In this document: positions 1-6,038 of the stretch, piece after piece
Position numbering within the stretch: position 1 is the first letter of the stretch
How the letters are laid out: each line of letters opens with the position of its first letter
Source: Nitrospirota bacterium
GTDB taxonomy: Bacteria; Nitrospirota_A; Leptospirillia; Leptospirillales; Leptospirillaceae
Direction of reading: 5' to 3'
Length of the DNA stretch: 7,283 nt
Assembly (NCBI GenBank): GCA_021838585.1
Contig: JAKCDE010000042.1
Coordinates: 1-7,283 of the forward strand
Notes under the pieces: generated by a model
Database searches by the model: none
What the model was told of the DNA's origin: nothing
The model's input: only the letters and a program-made list of their open reading frames with translations
Position numbers and translations under genes: made by a program

Positions 1-576
1 TTCATGACCCTTTTCGGCCTTGTCACCGGCCCCCTCAACATCATGCTTCTCGTCCTCTCCCGGCATGTCCTGTCCCGGGGAGCCGAGGGGTTCGGGAACC
101 TGACCGGAGCCTTTGGCGCCGGAATGCTCGCCTCGACACTGCTGCTCACCTTCTATACGCCCAAAAATGTCATCCGGTTCGTGGTGGGAGGATTCGCCCT
201 CGCCGGCCTCCTCTCCTTTGGCGTCGGAGAAACCCGCTCCTACAGCCTCGATCTGGCCCTCTTCTTCTTTTGGGGAGCCGCGGTCAACGTCGTGAGCCCC
301 CTCTCCCAGACGATGATCCAGCATCTGACCCCCCGACGCCTTCTGGCCCGTGTGCTGACGGTCATGAGCGTGGGCTTCCTTCTGGGCATTCTCCTGGGGA
401 TTCTTCTCTTCCCGCCGCTCTCCTCGACTCTCGGCACACGGTCGGTCTTTGTCCTCATGGGGACACTCCTCCTCACGCCCCTCCTGGCCATTGGCATGGG
501 CAACCTTGTCAAAGGGGTCCGAAGACTGCTTCTTCCCTTTGACGCCACCCCGGAGAACGAACGCTCATCCTCATAA
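1..576 (+). CDS. MFS-type transporter, C-terminal half (partial)
   Basis: The reading frame is open from the first base and ends at TAA 574-576, so only about 191 C-terminal residues are visible and the true start lies upstream. The fragment is very hydrophobic and shows about six membrane spans in the pattern of TM7-TM12 of a major facilitator: a GNLTGAFGAGMLASTLL segment with small residues, a span near residue 60, and two long spans near 80-100 and 115-140. Between the latter pair lies a cytoplasmic loop with TPRRLLARV, the Q-x(3)-L-T-P-x-x-L-x-A-R-V pattern seen in MFS_3-type exporters. The last 25 residues are a hydrophilic tail. The family moves solutes or drugs using ion gradients; the substrate cannot be inferred. 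otsA begins 30 bases downstream with no terminator between, so the two may be co-transcribed. The internal ATG at 4 is not a convincing start, because it lies inside a membrane span. Confidence 0.72.
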   Translation, partial: FMTLFGLVTGPLNIMLLVLSRHVLSRGAEGFGNLTGAFGAGMLASTLLLTFYTPKNVIRFVVGGFALAGLLSFGVGETRSYSLDLALFFFWGAAVNVVSPLSQTMIQHLTPRRLLARVLTVMSVGFLLGILLGILLFPPLSSTLGTRSVFVLMGTLLLTPLLAIGMGNLVKGVRRLLLPFDATPENERSSS

Positions 577-593
577 CCATAACCGCCTACCCC

Positions 594-600
594 AAGGAGA
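594..600 (+). promoter_or_regulatory. Ribosome binding site of otsA
   Basis: AAGGAGA lies six bases before the GTG at 607. It supports a GTG start for the trehalose-phosphate synthase rather than a later in-frame codon. Confidence 0.8.
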
Positions 601-606
601 TCCCCT

Positions 607-2136
607 GTGACCCAAAGAGCCGCCACCTCCCCTTCCCGACCCCGCCTCTCCACCGCCCTCGGGGTCTCCGCCCTGTATCGACGGCTCTTCGGAGAGGGAG
701 AGATTCTGGTGGCGACCCACCGGGAACCGGTTGTCTGGGTGGAGCGGCCTCCCGAAGAGACACGAAAGAGCGCCGCGCCCCGCCTTCGCTATCCGGCCGG
801 GGGGGTCAGCCAGTCCCTCCACCGCCTGCTGCTCCAGACCGGAGGCGACTGGGTCGCCCTCCGCTCCTCTCCCGGCCCCAATCCGCTGACCGTCTCCCTG
901 CCGGATCAGCCCGCCTCCTACGAACTCCATCGCATCCTCCTCTCCGACCCGGCCATCTCCACGGGCTACCAGCGCTTTGCCAACGATCTCCTCTGGCCCC
1001 TCTTTCATGAGGAGCCGGGACGGGTCCTCACCCACCCCGGGGACTTCGAGCACTACCGCCATGTGAACGCTCTCTTTGCCGACCGGATGGCGACGCTCCT
1101 GGAGAAGCGCCAAAATGGCTTTGTCTTCATCCACGACTACCAGCTGGCCCTTGTGGCCCGAGGCCTCCGCCCCCGACTTCCACAGAAGGCCCCTCCCCTC
1201 GCCTTCTTCTGGCATATTCCCTGGCCCCGCCACTCCTTTCTTGGGGAGATCCCCGAGAGGGCAGAGATTGTCCGGGGTCTTCTCGAGCACGATCTTCTGG
1301 GCTTCCAGACCCCCCTTTACCGGGACCGGTTTCTTGAGTCGGCGGCCGAACTTTTGGGAGACGAAATCCGAATCCGACGACAGACGGTCCTCTGGAAGGG
1401 GCGGGAGATCCATGTGGGAGACTACCCCATCGGAGTGGACCCCGACCGTTTCGAGTCCCTGGCCCAGGGCCCCGAAGGACCGGGACTCGCCCGGAAGTTC
1501 CTCCGGCAGGTCGGCATGGACCCCGAAATCCCCTTTCTCATCTCGGTGGACCGCATGGACTACACCAAGGGATTCCTCAAGCGCCTTGAAATTCTGGAGA
1601 CGCTTTTCCGGCGCTACCCCACGCATGTGGGATCCCTCCGACTTCTCCAGATCGCCCCGCCCACCCGGGCGACCCATCCTCCCTACCGAAGCTACCAGGC
1701 GCGGGTTCGCCAGGCGGTGAAGGAAACCAACGCCCGATGGGCGCGAGAGGGCTGGGAACCCATTGTCACCATCGAGGAGACGGTCGACCACCGGACCCTG
1801 GCCCCTTTGTACCGTCTGGCGGCCGGAGCCCTGGTGACCTCCACCAACGACGGAATGAATCTCGTCGCCAAGGAGTATCTCGCCACACAAAAGGACGCCG
1901 GAGGAACGCTTTTCCTGAGCCGGTATGCCGGAGCCGCCCACGGATTGAGGGATGCGGTCCTCATTGACCCCTACGATCCGGAGGGATCGGCCAGGATCAT
2001 CCACCAGGCCCTGGAAGAGCCGCTGGCCATCCGCTCGGGACGGAACCGGATCCTCCGGGAAGAGGTCCTGCGACACAACATCTATGAATGGATGGAGTCG
2101 ATCTTGAACGAGGTCCACGACCTCAGAAACCGGTAA
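607..2136 (+). CDS. otsA: Trehalose-6-phosphate synthase, GT20 family (OtsA)
   Basis: Predicted to transfer glucose from a nucleotide sugar to glucose-6-phosphate, giving trehalose-6-phosphate in the cytoplasm (osmotic and stress protection). It has 509 residues against about 470 for E. coli OtsA; the excess includes a roughly 30-residue N-terminal extension. GT20 landmarks appear in order: THREP (R39, equivalent to the NR motif), PAGG (63-66), LLWPLFH (W130, H134), HDYQL (D177), FWHIPWP (H203), DLLGFQT (229-235), YPIGVDP (273-279), DRMDYTKG (R316, K321) and DGMNLVAKE (D415, E423). The donor- and acceptor-site residues known from E. coli OtsA therefore seem intact. The residues just before DGMNL are TSTN, where E. 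coli has TPLR. The related glucosylglycerol-phosphate synthases of the same family are less likely given DGMNL and DRMDYTKG, but are not excluded. No otsB phosphatase gene is in view. The gene ends at TAA 2134-2136 ahead of the shared terminator. Confidence 0.9.
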   Translation: MTQRAATSPSRPRLSTALGVSALYRRLFGEGEILVATHREPVVWVERPPEETRKSAAPRLRYPAGGVSQSLHRLLLQTGGDWVALRSSPGPNPLTVSLPDQPASYELHRILLSDPAISTGYQRFANDLLWPLFHEEPGRVLTHPGDFEHYRHVNALFADRMATLLEKRQNGFVFIHDYQLALVARGLRPRLPQKAPPLAFFWHIPWPRHSFLGEIPERAEIVRGLLEHDLLGFQTPLYRDRFLESAAELLGDEIRIRRQTVLWKGREIHVGDYPIGVDPDRFESLAQGPEGPGLARKFLRQVGMDPEIPFLISVDRMDYTKGFLKRLEILETLFRRYPTHVGSLRLLQIAPPTRATHPPYRSYQARVRQAVKETNARWAREGWEPIVTIEETVDHRTLAPLYRLAAGALVTSTNDGMNLVAKEYLATQKDAGGTLFLSRYAGAAHGLRDAVLIDPYDPEGSARIIHQALEEPLAIRSGRNRILREEVLRHNIYEWMESILNEVHDLRNR

Positions 2137-2173
2137 GGCAGGGAGGGATTCTCTTTCGGGACGGAAAAAAGGC

Positions 2174-2204
2174 AAAAAAAAGAGGGGCCCGAGGGCCCCT
2201 CTTT
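2174..2204. terminator. Bidirectional intrinsic terminator between otsA and lipoprotein C
   Basis: A perfect inverted repeat pairs AGAGGGGCCC (2181-2190) with GGGCCCCTCT (2193-2202), extended by two A-T pairs. On the left is a run of eight As (2174-2181), so the minus-strand RNA has a GC-rich hairpin followed by eight Us, a textbook terminator for the lipoprotein operon. On the plus strand the hairpin is followed by the weaker TTTCATTCTT, which probably serves otsA. The position between convergent genes fits both uses. Confidence 0.88.
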
Positions 2205-2206
2205 CA

Positions 2207-2224
2207 TTCTTGAGAGCTCAAGAA
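2207..2224. repeat. 8-bp palindrome next to the terminator
   Basis: TTCTTGAG (2207-2214) and CTCAAGAA (2217-2224) form a perfect inverted repeat around a 2-base spacer, between the stop of lipoprotein C and the terminator hairpin. It has no U-tract of its own. It may stabilise the 3' end of the transcript or be a protein site. Confidence 0.55.
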
Positions 2225-2231
2225 CGCTCTC

Positions 2232-2939
2232 CTATCCTCCGACGCACACATTGCCCGGAATCAGGGAGATGTTCTTGTCGGTGATGTCCTTGAGGACCTG
2301 CGTGAAGCGGGCCTGGTCAAAATGCTTGTACTTGAGCTCTCCGCCAAGGTTGGAGGCAATCATCGGAAGCATCTTGAGGGAGTTCCGGCGGGAGCACTCC
2401 CAGTTGGGCTGGGAGTAGCGGACAAGGGCCCAGGCCCGGTAGAGGGTCCGCTGGTCGGGGGGAACCCGGTTGGGATGCTTGGCCTGATACTCGATCCAGT
2501 AGTACTGATACTCCTCACCGCCCACCAGCCACCCCTGGGAGGTCTGCCGAATCTGGGTCTTGGTATTGTCCTTGATGCGCATCATGGTTTGCGTGTCAAG
2601 GTTCAGCTTCCGCTTGACGGTGTTTCCCACCAGATTCCAGTTCTGGTCTCCGATCCTGTCGGAGGCCTTTCTCTGGGCGCGGATGAAGGCATCATGCTTG
2701 GCTCCCTGAAGGGAGTTTTCCTGGGGCGAACTCGCCTCAAACCACACGGAGCTCTTGTTCCCCTTCTTGTCGCTCCACATGCCGATCCCGTTGATCCAGG
2801 AGGGGAGATCGGAGCTGGTCTCGGCCACAATCTTGTACCCCTCCGGCCCCTTGGGAAGGGTCGGGAGAGACGAGCATCCTGCCAGGGCAAGGGCCGAACC
2901 TGCCAGGGCCCCCGCCAGTGTCAATGCCACCTTTTTCAT
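2232..2939 (-). CDS. LPP20-like lipoprotein C
   Basis: Predicted 235-residue outer-membrane lipoprotein. MKK is followed by a short Ala/Leu-rich segment and the lipobox LAGC, with C22 as the lipidated residue. Position +2 is Ser, so the E. coli Lol rule would send it to the outer membrane. The mature part has an LPP20-like layout: PSWI (W48), a WFEAS strand (66-70), an Ala-spaced helix with the pattern AKHDAFIRAQRKASDRIG (80-97), then GEEYQYYW (141-148) and a terminal strand YRAWALVRYSQ (167-177). The GEEY...YRAWALVRY section aligns by eye with VEDYFWQ...YKYSVLVSI in lipoprotein A, so the two look like diverged paralogues. C182 and C232 could form a disulfide. An in-frame ATG at 2996 would add 19 residues, but AAAGGAG five bases before 2939 and the canonical signal peptide decide for 2939. 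It is the last gene of the operon, 96 bases after B. Function unknown. Confidence 0.82.
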   Translation of the reverse strand: MKKVALTLAGALAGSALALAGCSSLPTLPKGPEGYKIVAETSSDLPSWINGIGMWSDKKGNKSSVWFEASSPQENSLQGAKHDAFIRAQRKASDRIGDQNWNLVGNTVKRKLNLDTQTMMRIKDNTKTQIRQTSQGWLVGGEEYQYYWIEYQAKHPNRVPPDQRTLYRAWALVRYSQPNWECSRRNSLKMLPMIASNLGGELKYKHFDQARFTQVLKDITDKNISLIPGNVCVGG

Positions 2940-2944
2940 TGAAA

Positions 2945-2951
2945 CTCCTTT
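2945..2951 (-). promoter_or_regulatory. Ribosome binding site of lipoprotein C
   Basis: On the minus strand AAAGGAG sits five bases before the ATG at 2939. It decides that start over the in-frame ATG at 2996. Confidence 0.85.
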
Positions 2952-2960
2952 CGTGTTATG

Positions 2961-2982
2961 CCCCCGCAGGGGCCTTGGCCCC
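2961..2982 (-). other. Overlapping alternative hairpins in the B-C gap
   Basis: In the 96-base gap between B and C, the minus-strand RNA can pair GGGGCC with GGCCCC (2969-2982), or pair the same CCCC with the next GGGG across UGC (2961-2972). The two pairings exclude each other. No U-run follows, so this is not a simple terminator. It may stabilise processed mRNA or tune expression of C. Confidence 0.35.
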
Positions 2983-3035
2983 GAAACGAAACACATTCCG
3001 GAGCGACCATCACATGGGCCGAATTTTCTCCGTCG

Positions 3036-4592
3036 TCATTGGGGAGGAAGGGCGACCACGGGAAGCCGGTTGACCTGTCCGGGAAGAAGGCGAAAGTTCC
3101 TGCACTGCATCTGAAAGCCCTGGAGCGCGTAACAAAAACGATAGGTCACGGAACCCCACCGAAAGTGGCGAACCGCATTGCCACTGGCGTCCACCCCCAC
3201 ATGCTCAATCCAGGGAAGGGGCAAGTCATAGGACAGCGGCGTCTGACCGAGGGTAGCATTGTAAATATTCGAGGTAACAGGTGGATTCGAAAATACGACG
3301 CTGACATTGGCTCCCGAGGGAACCGATCGAAAAATCACCCGGACATGGCCGTTCGCCACCGTTCCCGCAGAGGGGGAGACGGGAGACGAGGAGGAGGCGG
3401 AGGACGAGGATTGGGCGATGGGGGGGGCTTCCGGCAAGGAGCGGAAGTCATCACACTGATGGCCAGAGGGGGATGTCCCGGTGGACACGGCCGAGCCCCC
3501 GCCTCCGCTGTCCGAGGGAAAGGCGACAAACTGGGGATCGCCGGGAGACAGGAAGAGACGGCTCTTCAGGGCGTCAAGAAGAGGTCCCACTCCCCGTCCG
3601 GCCACCTCCCTGACCGCCAGAAGCTCCCCTTGGGTGGCCGTGAGCGCCGCCACCTTGTGCTCGGCCACGCGGGATCCCCAGACGATTCCATCGGGAGCCG
3701 CCATCGTGAGGGCGTAATGGAGCACATAATACTTGTATCGTCGGGAGAACCCCGACTCCATCGGACGGGCACTCACCGTCCCCCCGATGAGGATCTGCCC
3801 CCCGGAGGGCACCACCAGAAGCCCCATATGGGTGACGGCATCGGTGATGGCGGCCGCCACATGCCGGACAAAGCGGTCGGTGCCCCCGCATCCGTTTCTC
3901 AGATCGACGGAGACGGTCATATGCCGGGAGAGCAGGCTTTCAAGACGGGAGAGGTCCCCCTCCACGTTGAAAGCATTCGAGGGGGTTCCACCGGTGACCA
4001 CCGCCCATTCCCTGTCGAAAAAGGCCGCCTTTTCCTTGGTCCGGACAAGGCCGGCCAGATCGTGGATCCGGCGCATCGGGTCAGAGGCATGCGACAGGTC
4101 AGCGTTGAGCCCGTCAATCGTGGAGCGGAGGTTGTTGATCCGTCCCCGCAGATAACGGGCCAGTTCATCGCGCTTGATGCCGACCACCGCCACATAGGAC
4201 CCCTGGTTCGAGACAAAACGCCCACGAAGGTTCCGGAGACCATAGAGCTTCGCATGGGTCTTCACGGAGAGGGCATCACGAACATTTCTGGAAACGGACA
4301 TCCCGCTTCGGTTCGACGTCTGCCGGTATTGGGAGTGAATGTTCGAATCGAGCTGGGAGGCGATGTTCCGGGCCGCATCCTTCTGGGCGCGGCTCAGGGT
4401 CGAGCCATAGCCGATGGCGGTGAGATAGTCCTTCGAGGGGTAGCCCCCGACCTTCCCCGTCTCCCACCAGTCCCCCCCCGCAAAGGCCGAGGAGCCTCCG
4501 GCGGTGGTGCAGGCGACAACGGTTCCCGAGATCAGCAGGGCCCCCAGCGCAAGACGAATCCACTGTTGCGCGACGTTTTTCATCTCAGCCAT
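3036..4592 (-). CDS. Multidomain lipoprotein B: LPP20-like, CsgG/LpoB-like, PEGA-like
   Basis: Predicted 518-residue envelope lipoprotein. The signal peptide ends in a VVAC lipobox (C28), with Thr at +2. Residues 41-150 look like an LPP20 domain: DWWETG, DYLTAIGYGS, the Ala-spaced helix AQKDAARNIASQL, KTHAKLYGL and the strand YVAVVGIKRDEL (133-144). Residues 145-200 are helical. Residues 205-345 (AITDAVTHMGLLVV, ILIGGTV, YVLHYALTMAAPDGIVWGS) follow the alternating pattern of CsgG/LpoB-type domains, ending in a predicted amphipathic helix. A Ser/Gly-rich linker (350-405, with GGGGS and SSSSASSSS) leads to a PEGA-like domain (406-455; VRVIFRSVPSGANV, LGQTPLSYDLP). The last 60 residues, with C487 and C497, are unassigned. 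GGAGGA eight bases upstream selects the ATG at 4592 over the one at 4583. It lies 24 bases after A. Domain names are by eye. Role unknown, but it is probably the scaffold of an envelope complex with A and C. Confidence 0.82.
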   Translation of the reverse strand: MAEMKNVAQQWIRLALGALLISGTVVACTTAGGSSAFAGGDWWETGKVGGYPSKDYLTAIGYGSTLSRAQKDAARNIASQLDSNIHSQYRQTSNRSGMSVSRNVRDALSVKTHAKLYGLRNLRGRFVSNQGSYVAVVGIKRDELARYLRGRINNLRSTIDGLNADLSHASDPMRRIHDLAGLVRTKEKAAFFDREWAVVTGGTPSNAFNVEGDLSRLESLLSRHMTVSVDLRNGCGGTDRFVRHVAAAITDAVTHMGLLVVPSGGQILIGGTVSARPMESGFSRRYKYYVLHYALTMAAPDGIVWGSRVAEHKVAALTATQGELLAVREVAGRGVGPLLDALKSRLFLSPGDPQFVAFPSDSGGGGSAVSTGTSPSGHQCDDFRSLPEAPPIAQSSSSASSSSPVSPSAGTVANGHVRVIFRSVPSGANVSVVFSNPPVTSNIYNATLGQTPLSYDLPLPWIEHVGVDASGNAVRHFRWGSVTYRFCYALQGFQMQCRNFRLLPGQVNRLPVVALPPQ

Positions 4593-4616
4593 TCAATCAT
4601 TCCTCCGGAGAGACGC

Positions 4617-5300
4617 TTATTGGTGGGATGACTGGTGAATCATCCGCTCGAGAAGAGACCGGACCTTGGGATCCGATGCATTCCGGCGAGCCCCTTCGAG
4701 GGAGTTGCGCAGAAGTGCGTCATAGAGATCCTTGCGGATTGAAACAAGGACAGAGTACTTGTAAAAGGAATAAGGCGGCTGGTCTTCCTGGTCCTTTTCC
4801 CAGAACTTCTGCCAGAAATAGTCTTCGACCCTGGCTCCGGAGATCCGGGCGCTGGCTTCGTTCGTCACCAGGGAGGTCACGTGTCGCCGCACGCTCATGT
4901 CCATGCCGGAGCCGGTCTCATCCATGTTCCTCGAGCTGGTCTCCCGATAGAGGGAGCGGGCCCGTTCGCCGATTCTTTCCGCGATGGAGCGGACGGCATT
5001 CTGGTAGGCATCGGTCCGGCCGGATTCCTGGTCGGGTTCCTTGGTGGTCGTTCCCACAAAATACTCCCGCCCGGGGTGATCCTTTTGCCACTGTCCCAGA
5101 CGGTCGATCCACACCGGCCGATTTTTTGAGGAGCGGGCTTCGAGATGAGGAACGCCGAGGCCGCCGGGAGGAGTCGAAAGGCTCGAACAGGCTGACAGAA
5201 GGGTCAGCATCGCCAGGGAGAGGATCGGGAGACAACGTGACGGGACCGAATTCTGCCCGAACGAAGGGCCTCCGAAAGGAAAGCGTCGGGAATATGCCAT
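4617..5300 (-). CDS. LPP20-like lipoprotein A
   Basis: Predicted 227-residue lipoprotein and first gene of the operon. A long basic N-terminus (R5, R6, R22) precedes a hydrophobic stretch and the lipobox LLSAC, with C38 lipidated and Ser at +2. The mature part shows the LPP20 pattern: RPVWIDRLGQW (61-71), EYFVGTTT (79-86), the Ala-spaced helix DAYQNAVRSIAERIGERA (97-114), a Met/Ser-rich stretch (121-136), VEDYFWQKFW (158-167) and the strand YKYSVLVSIRKDLYDALL (180-197). It ends with a short charged helix. An in-frame GTG at 5309 would add three residues. AAAGGTGG, five bases before the ATG at 5300, overlaps that GTG and favours the shorter form. It shares with C the tryptophan motif and the DY/EY-F/Y-W segment. 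Its promoter lies about 106 bases upstream. Function unknown. Confidence 0.8.
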   Translation of the reverse strand: MAYSRRFPFGGPSFGQNSVPSRCLPILSLAMLTLLSACSSLSTPPGGLGVPHLEARSSKNRPVWIDRLGQWQKDHPGREYFVGTTTKEPDQESGRTDAYQNAVRSIAERIGERARSLYRETSSRNMDETGSGMDMSVRRHVTSLVTNEASARISGARVEDYFWQKFWEKDQEDQPPYSFYKYSVLVSIRKDLYDALLRNSLEGARRNASDPKVRSLLERMIHQSSHQ

Positions 5301-5305
5301 GAAAA

Positions 5306-5313
5306 CCACCTTT
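5306..5313 (-). promoter_or_regulatory. Ribosome binding site of lipoprotein A
   Basis: AAAGGTGG on the minus strand, one mismatch from the consensus, lies five bases before the ATG at 5300. It also contains the alternative GTG (5307-5309), so it argues against that start. Confidence 0.65.
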
Positions 5314-5395
5314 CACCACCGGGGAAGGCCAAGGATACATCGAGAAAAAGGATCAGGAAGGCAGCCAATCAGCGAAAAGAAAGCCTCCTGACTGA

Positions 5396-5466
5396 ATTTG
5401 GCATCATCCTAACCCAAGAGGAAAAAGTTTTCAAACCCAATCCCTTTGGACGGGTGTGTGCCAAAT
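5396..5466. repeat. Inverted repeat ATTTGGCA/TGCCAAAT flanking the operon promoter
   Basis: ATTTGGCA (5396-5403) and its exact reverse complement TGCCAAAT (5459-5466) lie on either side of the predicted promoter. The start-to-start distance is 63 bases, close to six helical turns. Two half-sites on the same DNA face around a promoter would suit a looping or dimeric regulator. The match is only 8 bases and could be chance. Confidence 0.4.
5406..5434 (-). promoter_or_regulatory. Sigma70-like promoter of the lipoprotein operon
   Basis: On the minus strand TTGAAA (-35, 5429-5434) is separated by 17 bases from TAGGAT (-10, 5406-5411). It is correctly placed about 106 bases before the ATG of A, and no better candidate is seen in the gaps between A, B and C. 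This supports a single A-B-C transcript ending at 2174-2204. Confidence 0.6.
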
Positions 5467-5659
5467 GTCAGGAAGAGCCCCGCCTAACGACGCCCAAAGG
5501 GCTGACCGAGACTCCTCCTTCAAAGAGAAGAGCGTGCGGAGGAGGTCCTGAGCATCCGTCAGGAAACTGGCGAGAAATGAGGAAGAGACATCCTTCCGTC
5601 AGGATTCACGGGTCTCCTGAAAACTGTCAGCCCCCTGTGGACCGATGGCAAGGAGGAGG
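5435..5659. other. Non-coding spacer with short repeats
   Basis: With the leader of A, this makes a gene-free stretch of about 360 bases (5301-5659). Beyond the promoter I see only short repeats. TCCGTCAGGA occurs twice, exactly 40 bases apart (5555-5564 and 5595-5604), and its core GTCAGGA a third time at 5467. CTCCTCC (5512-5518) is inverted as GGAGGAG (5538-5544), and TCAGGA (5599-5604) as TCCTGA (5615-5620). None has a U-tract, so no terminator for the 86-residue gene is evident. A small RNA or degenerated gene is possible but not shown. Confidence 0.4.
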
Positions 5660-5920
5660 CTAATCGAGGATGGGCGATTCCTGTCCGGACAGGGAATGAT
5701 GCATGTGGGGCTGGCAGAGCAGGTTGGGCGTGGGGAAGGAACGGGGCCGGGAGTCAAAGAAGTTGATCTCCCGGAGGGGGTCCTCCTTGATGTTCAGCAC
5801 CACCCGGACCAGAACACCGGTTTTATCATCGTAGTCGAATCTCGCCTCGGGAAGGAGGTCGTGAATCTCTCCCAAAAGACGGTTGACTTCATAGAGCCTT
5901 GACGGCGTCATCTTTGCCAT
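5660..5920 (-). CDS. Small conserved-looking protein of unknown function (86 aa)
   Basis: I do not recognise this family. The 86-residue product has no signal peptide or membrane span, so it is probably cytoplasmic. Residues 5-25 form a likely amphipathic helix (PSRLYEVNRLLGEIHDLLPE), followed by a probable hairpin, RFDYDDKTGVLVRVVLNI (27-44), a charged turn with KEDPLREINFF, and a Pro/Ser-rich tail. The tail has a compact CQPHMHH cluster (C69, H72, H74, H75) that could bind a metal ion. An in-frame ATG at 5995 would add 25 residues, but AAAGGAGG five bases before 5920 is a near-perfect site and fixes the start. It has its own promoter and a leader with an inverted repeat just before the ribosome site, so it seems independently controlled. 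It runs in the same direction as the lipoprotein operon downstream and divergently from the diguanylate cyclase. Confidence 0.72.
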   Translation of the reverse strand: MAKMTPSRLYEVNRLLGEIHDLLPEARFDYDDKTGVLVRVVLNIKEDPLREINFFDSRPRSFPTPNLLCQPHMHHSLSGQESPILD

Positions 5921-5925
5921 CGGAT

Positions 5926-5933
5926 CCTCCTTT
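5926..5933 (-). promoter_or_regulatory. Ribosome binding site of the 86-residue gene
   Basis: AAAGGAGG on the minus strand, five bases before the ATG at 5920. It decides the start against the in-frame ATG at 5995. Confidence 0.88.
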
Positions 5934-5937
5934 GGCC

Positions 5938-5973
5938 TCATGAACAAGCACCACGATCCGGACCGGTTCATGA
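5938..5973 (-). promoter_or_regulatory. Leader inverted repeat next to the ribosome site
   Basis: TCATGAAC (5938-5945) and GTTCATGA (5966-5973) are perfect inverted arms around 20 bases. The loop itself contains the palindrome TCCGGA. The repeat lies inside the predicted leader and ends four bases before the Shine-Dalgarno sequence of the 86-residue gene. As RNA it would form an 8-bp stem able to influence ribosome access; as DNA it could be an operator. Confidence 0.5.
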
Positions 5974-6010
5974 AAAATGGACACACTTGCCTCAAAGACC
6001 ATTCAAGTTA

Positions 6011-6038
6011 AGCATATACGAAATCCACAGGTTGTCAA
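6011..6038 (-). promoter_or_regulatory. Sigma70 promoter of the 86-residue gene
   Basis: A perfect TTGACA (-35, 6033-6038), 16 bases, then TATGCT (-10, 6011-6016) on the minus strand. The stretch just upstream (6039-6066) is almost all A and T, like an UP element. It predicts a leader of about 85 bases before the ATG at 5920. Confidence 0.65.

Noticed and set aside
571..2175. Long open frame (about 534 codons) on the minus strand opposite otsA
   Set aside because: The plus strand has every GT20 motif. The antisense translation is Gly/Arg/Pro-rich without domains, as expected from GC-rich codon use.
4580..4600. Short frame from the ATG at 4600 inside the leader of lipoprotein B
   Set aside because: It starts directly against GGAGGA with no spacer and ends after six codons.
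2958..4631. Long open frame on the plus strand opposite lipoprotein B
   Set aside because: It is low-complexity Gly/Arg/His-rich, while the minus strand has a signal peptide, lipobox, ribosome site and domains.
5609..5619. CAGGAGACCCG on the minus strand, resembling part of a cobalamin riboswitch B12 box
   Set aside because: The other conserved riboswitch segments are absent nearby, and no cobalamin gene follows.
5454..5663. 69-codon plus-strand frame beginning MCAKC with a CxxC
   Set aside because: No ribosome site before its GTG, Pro/Arg-rich composition, and no conserved pattern after the CxxC.
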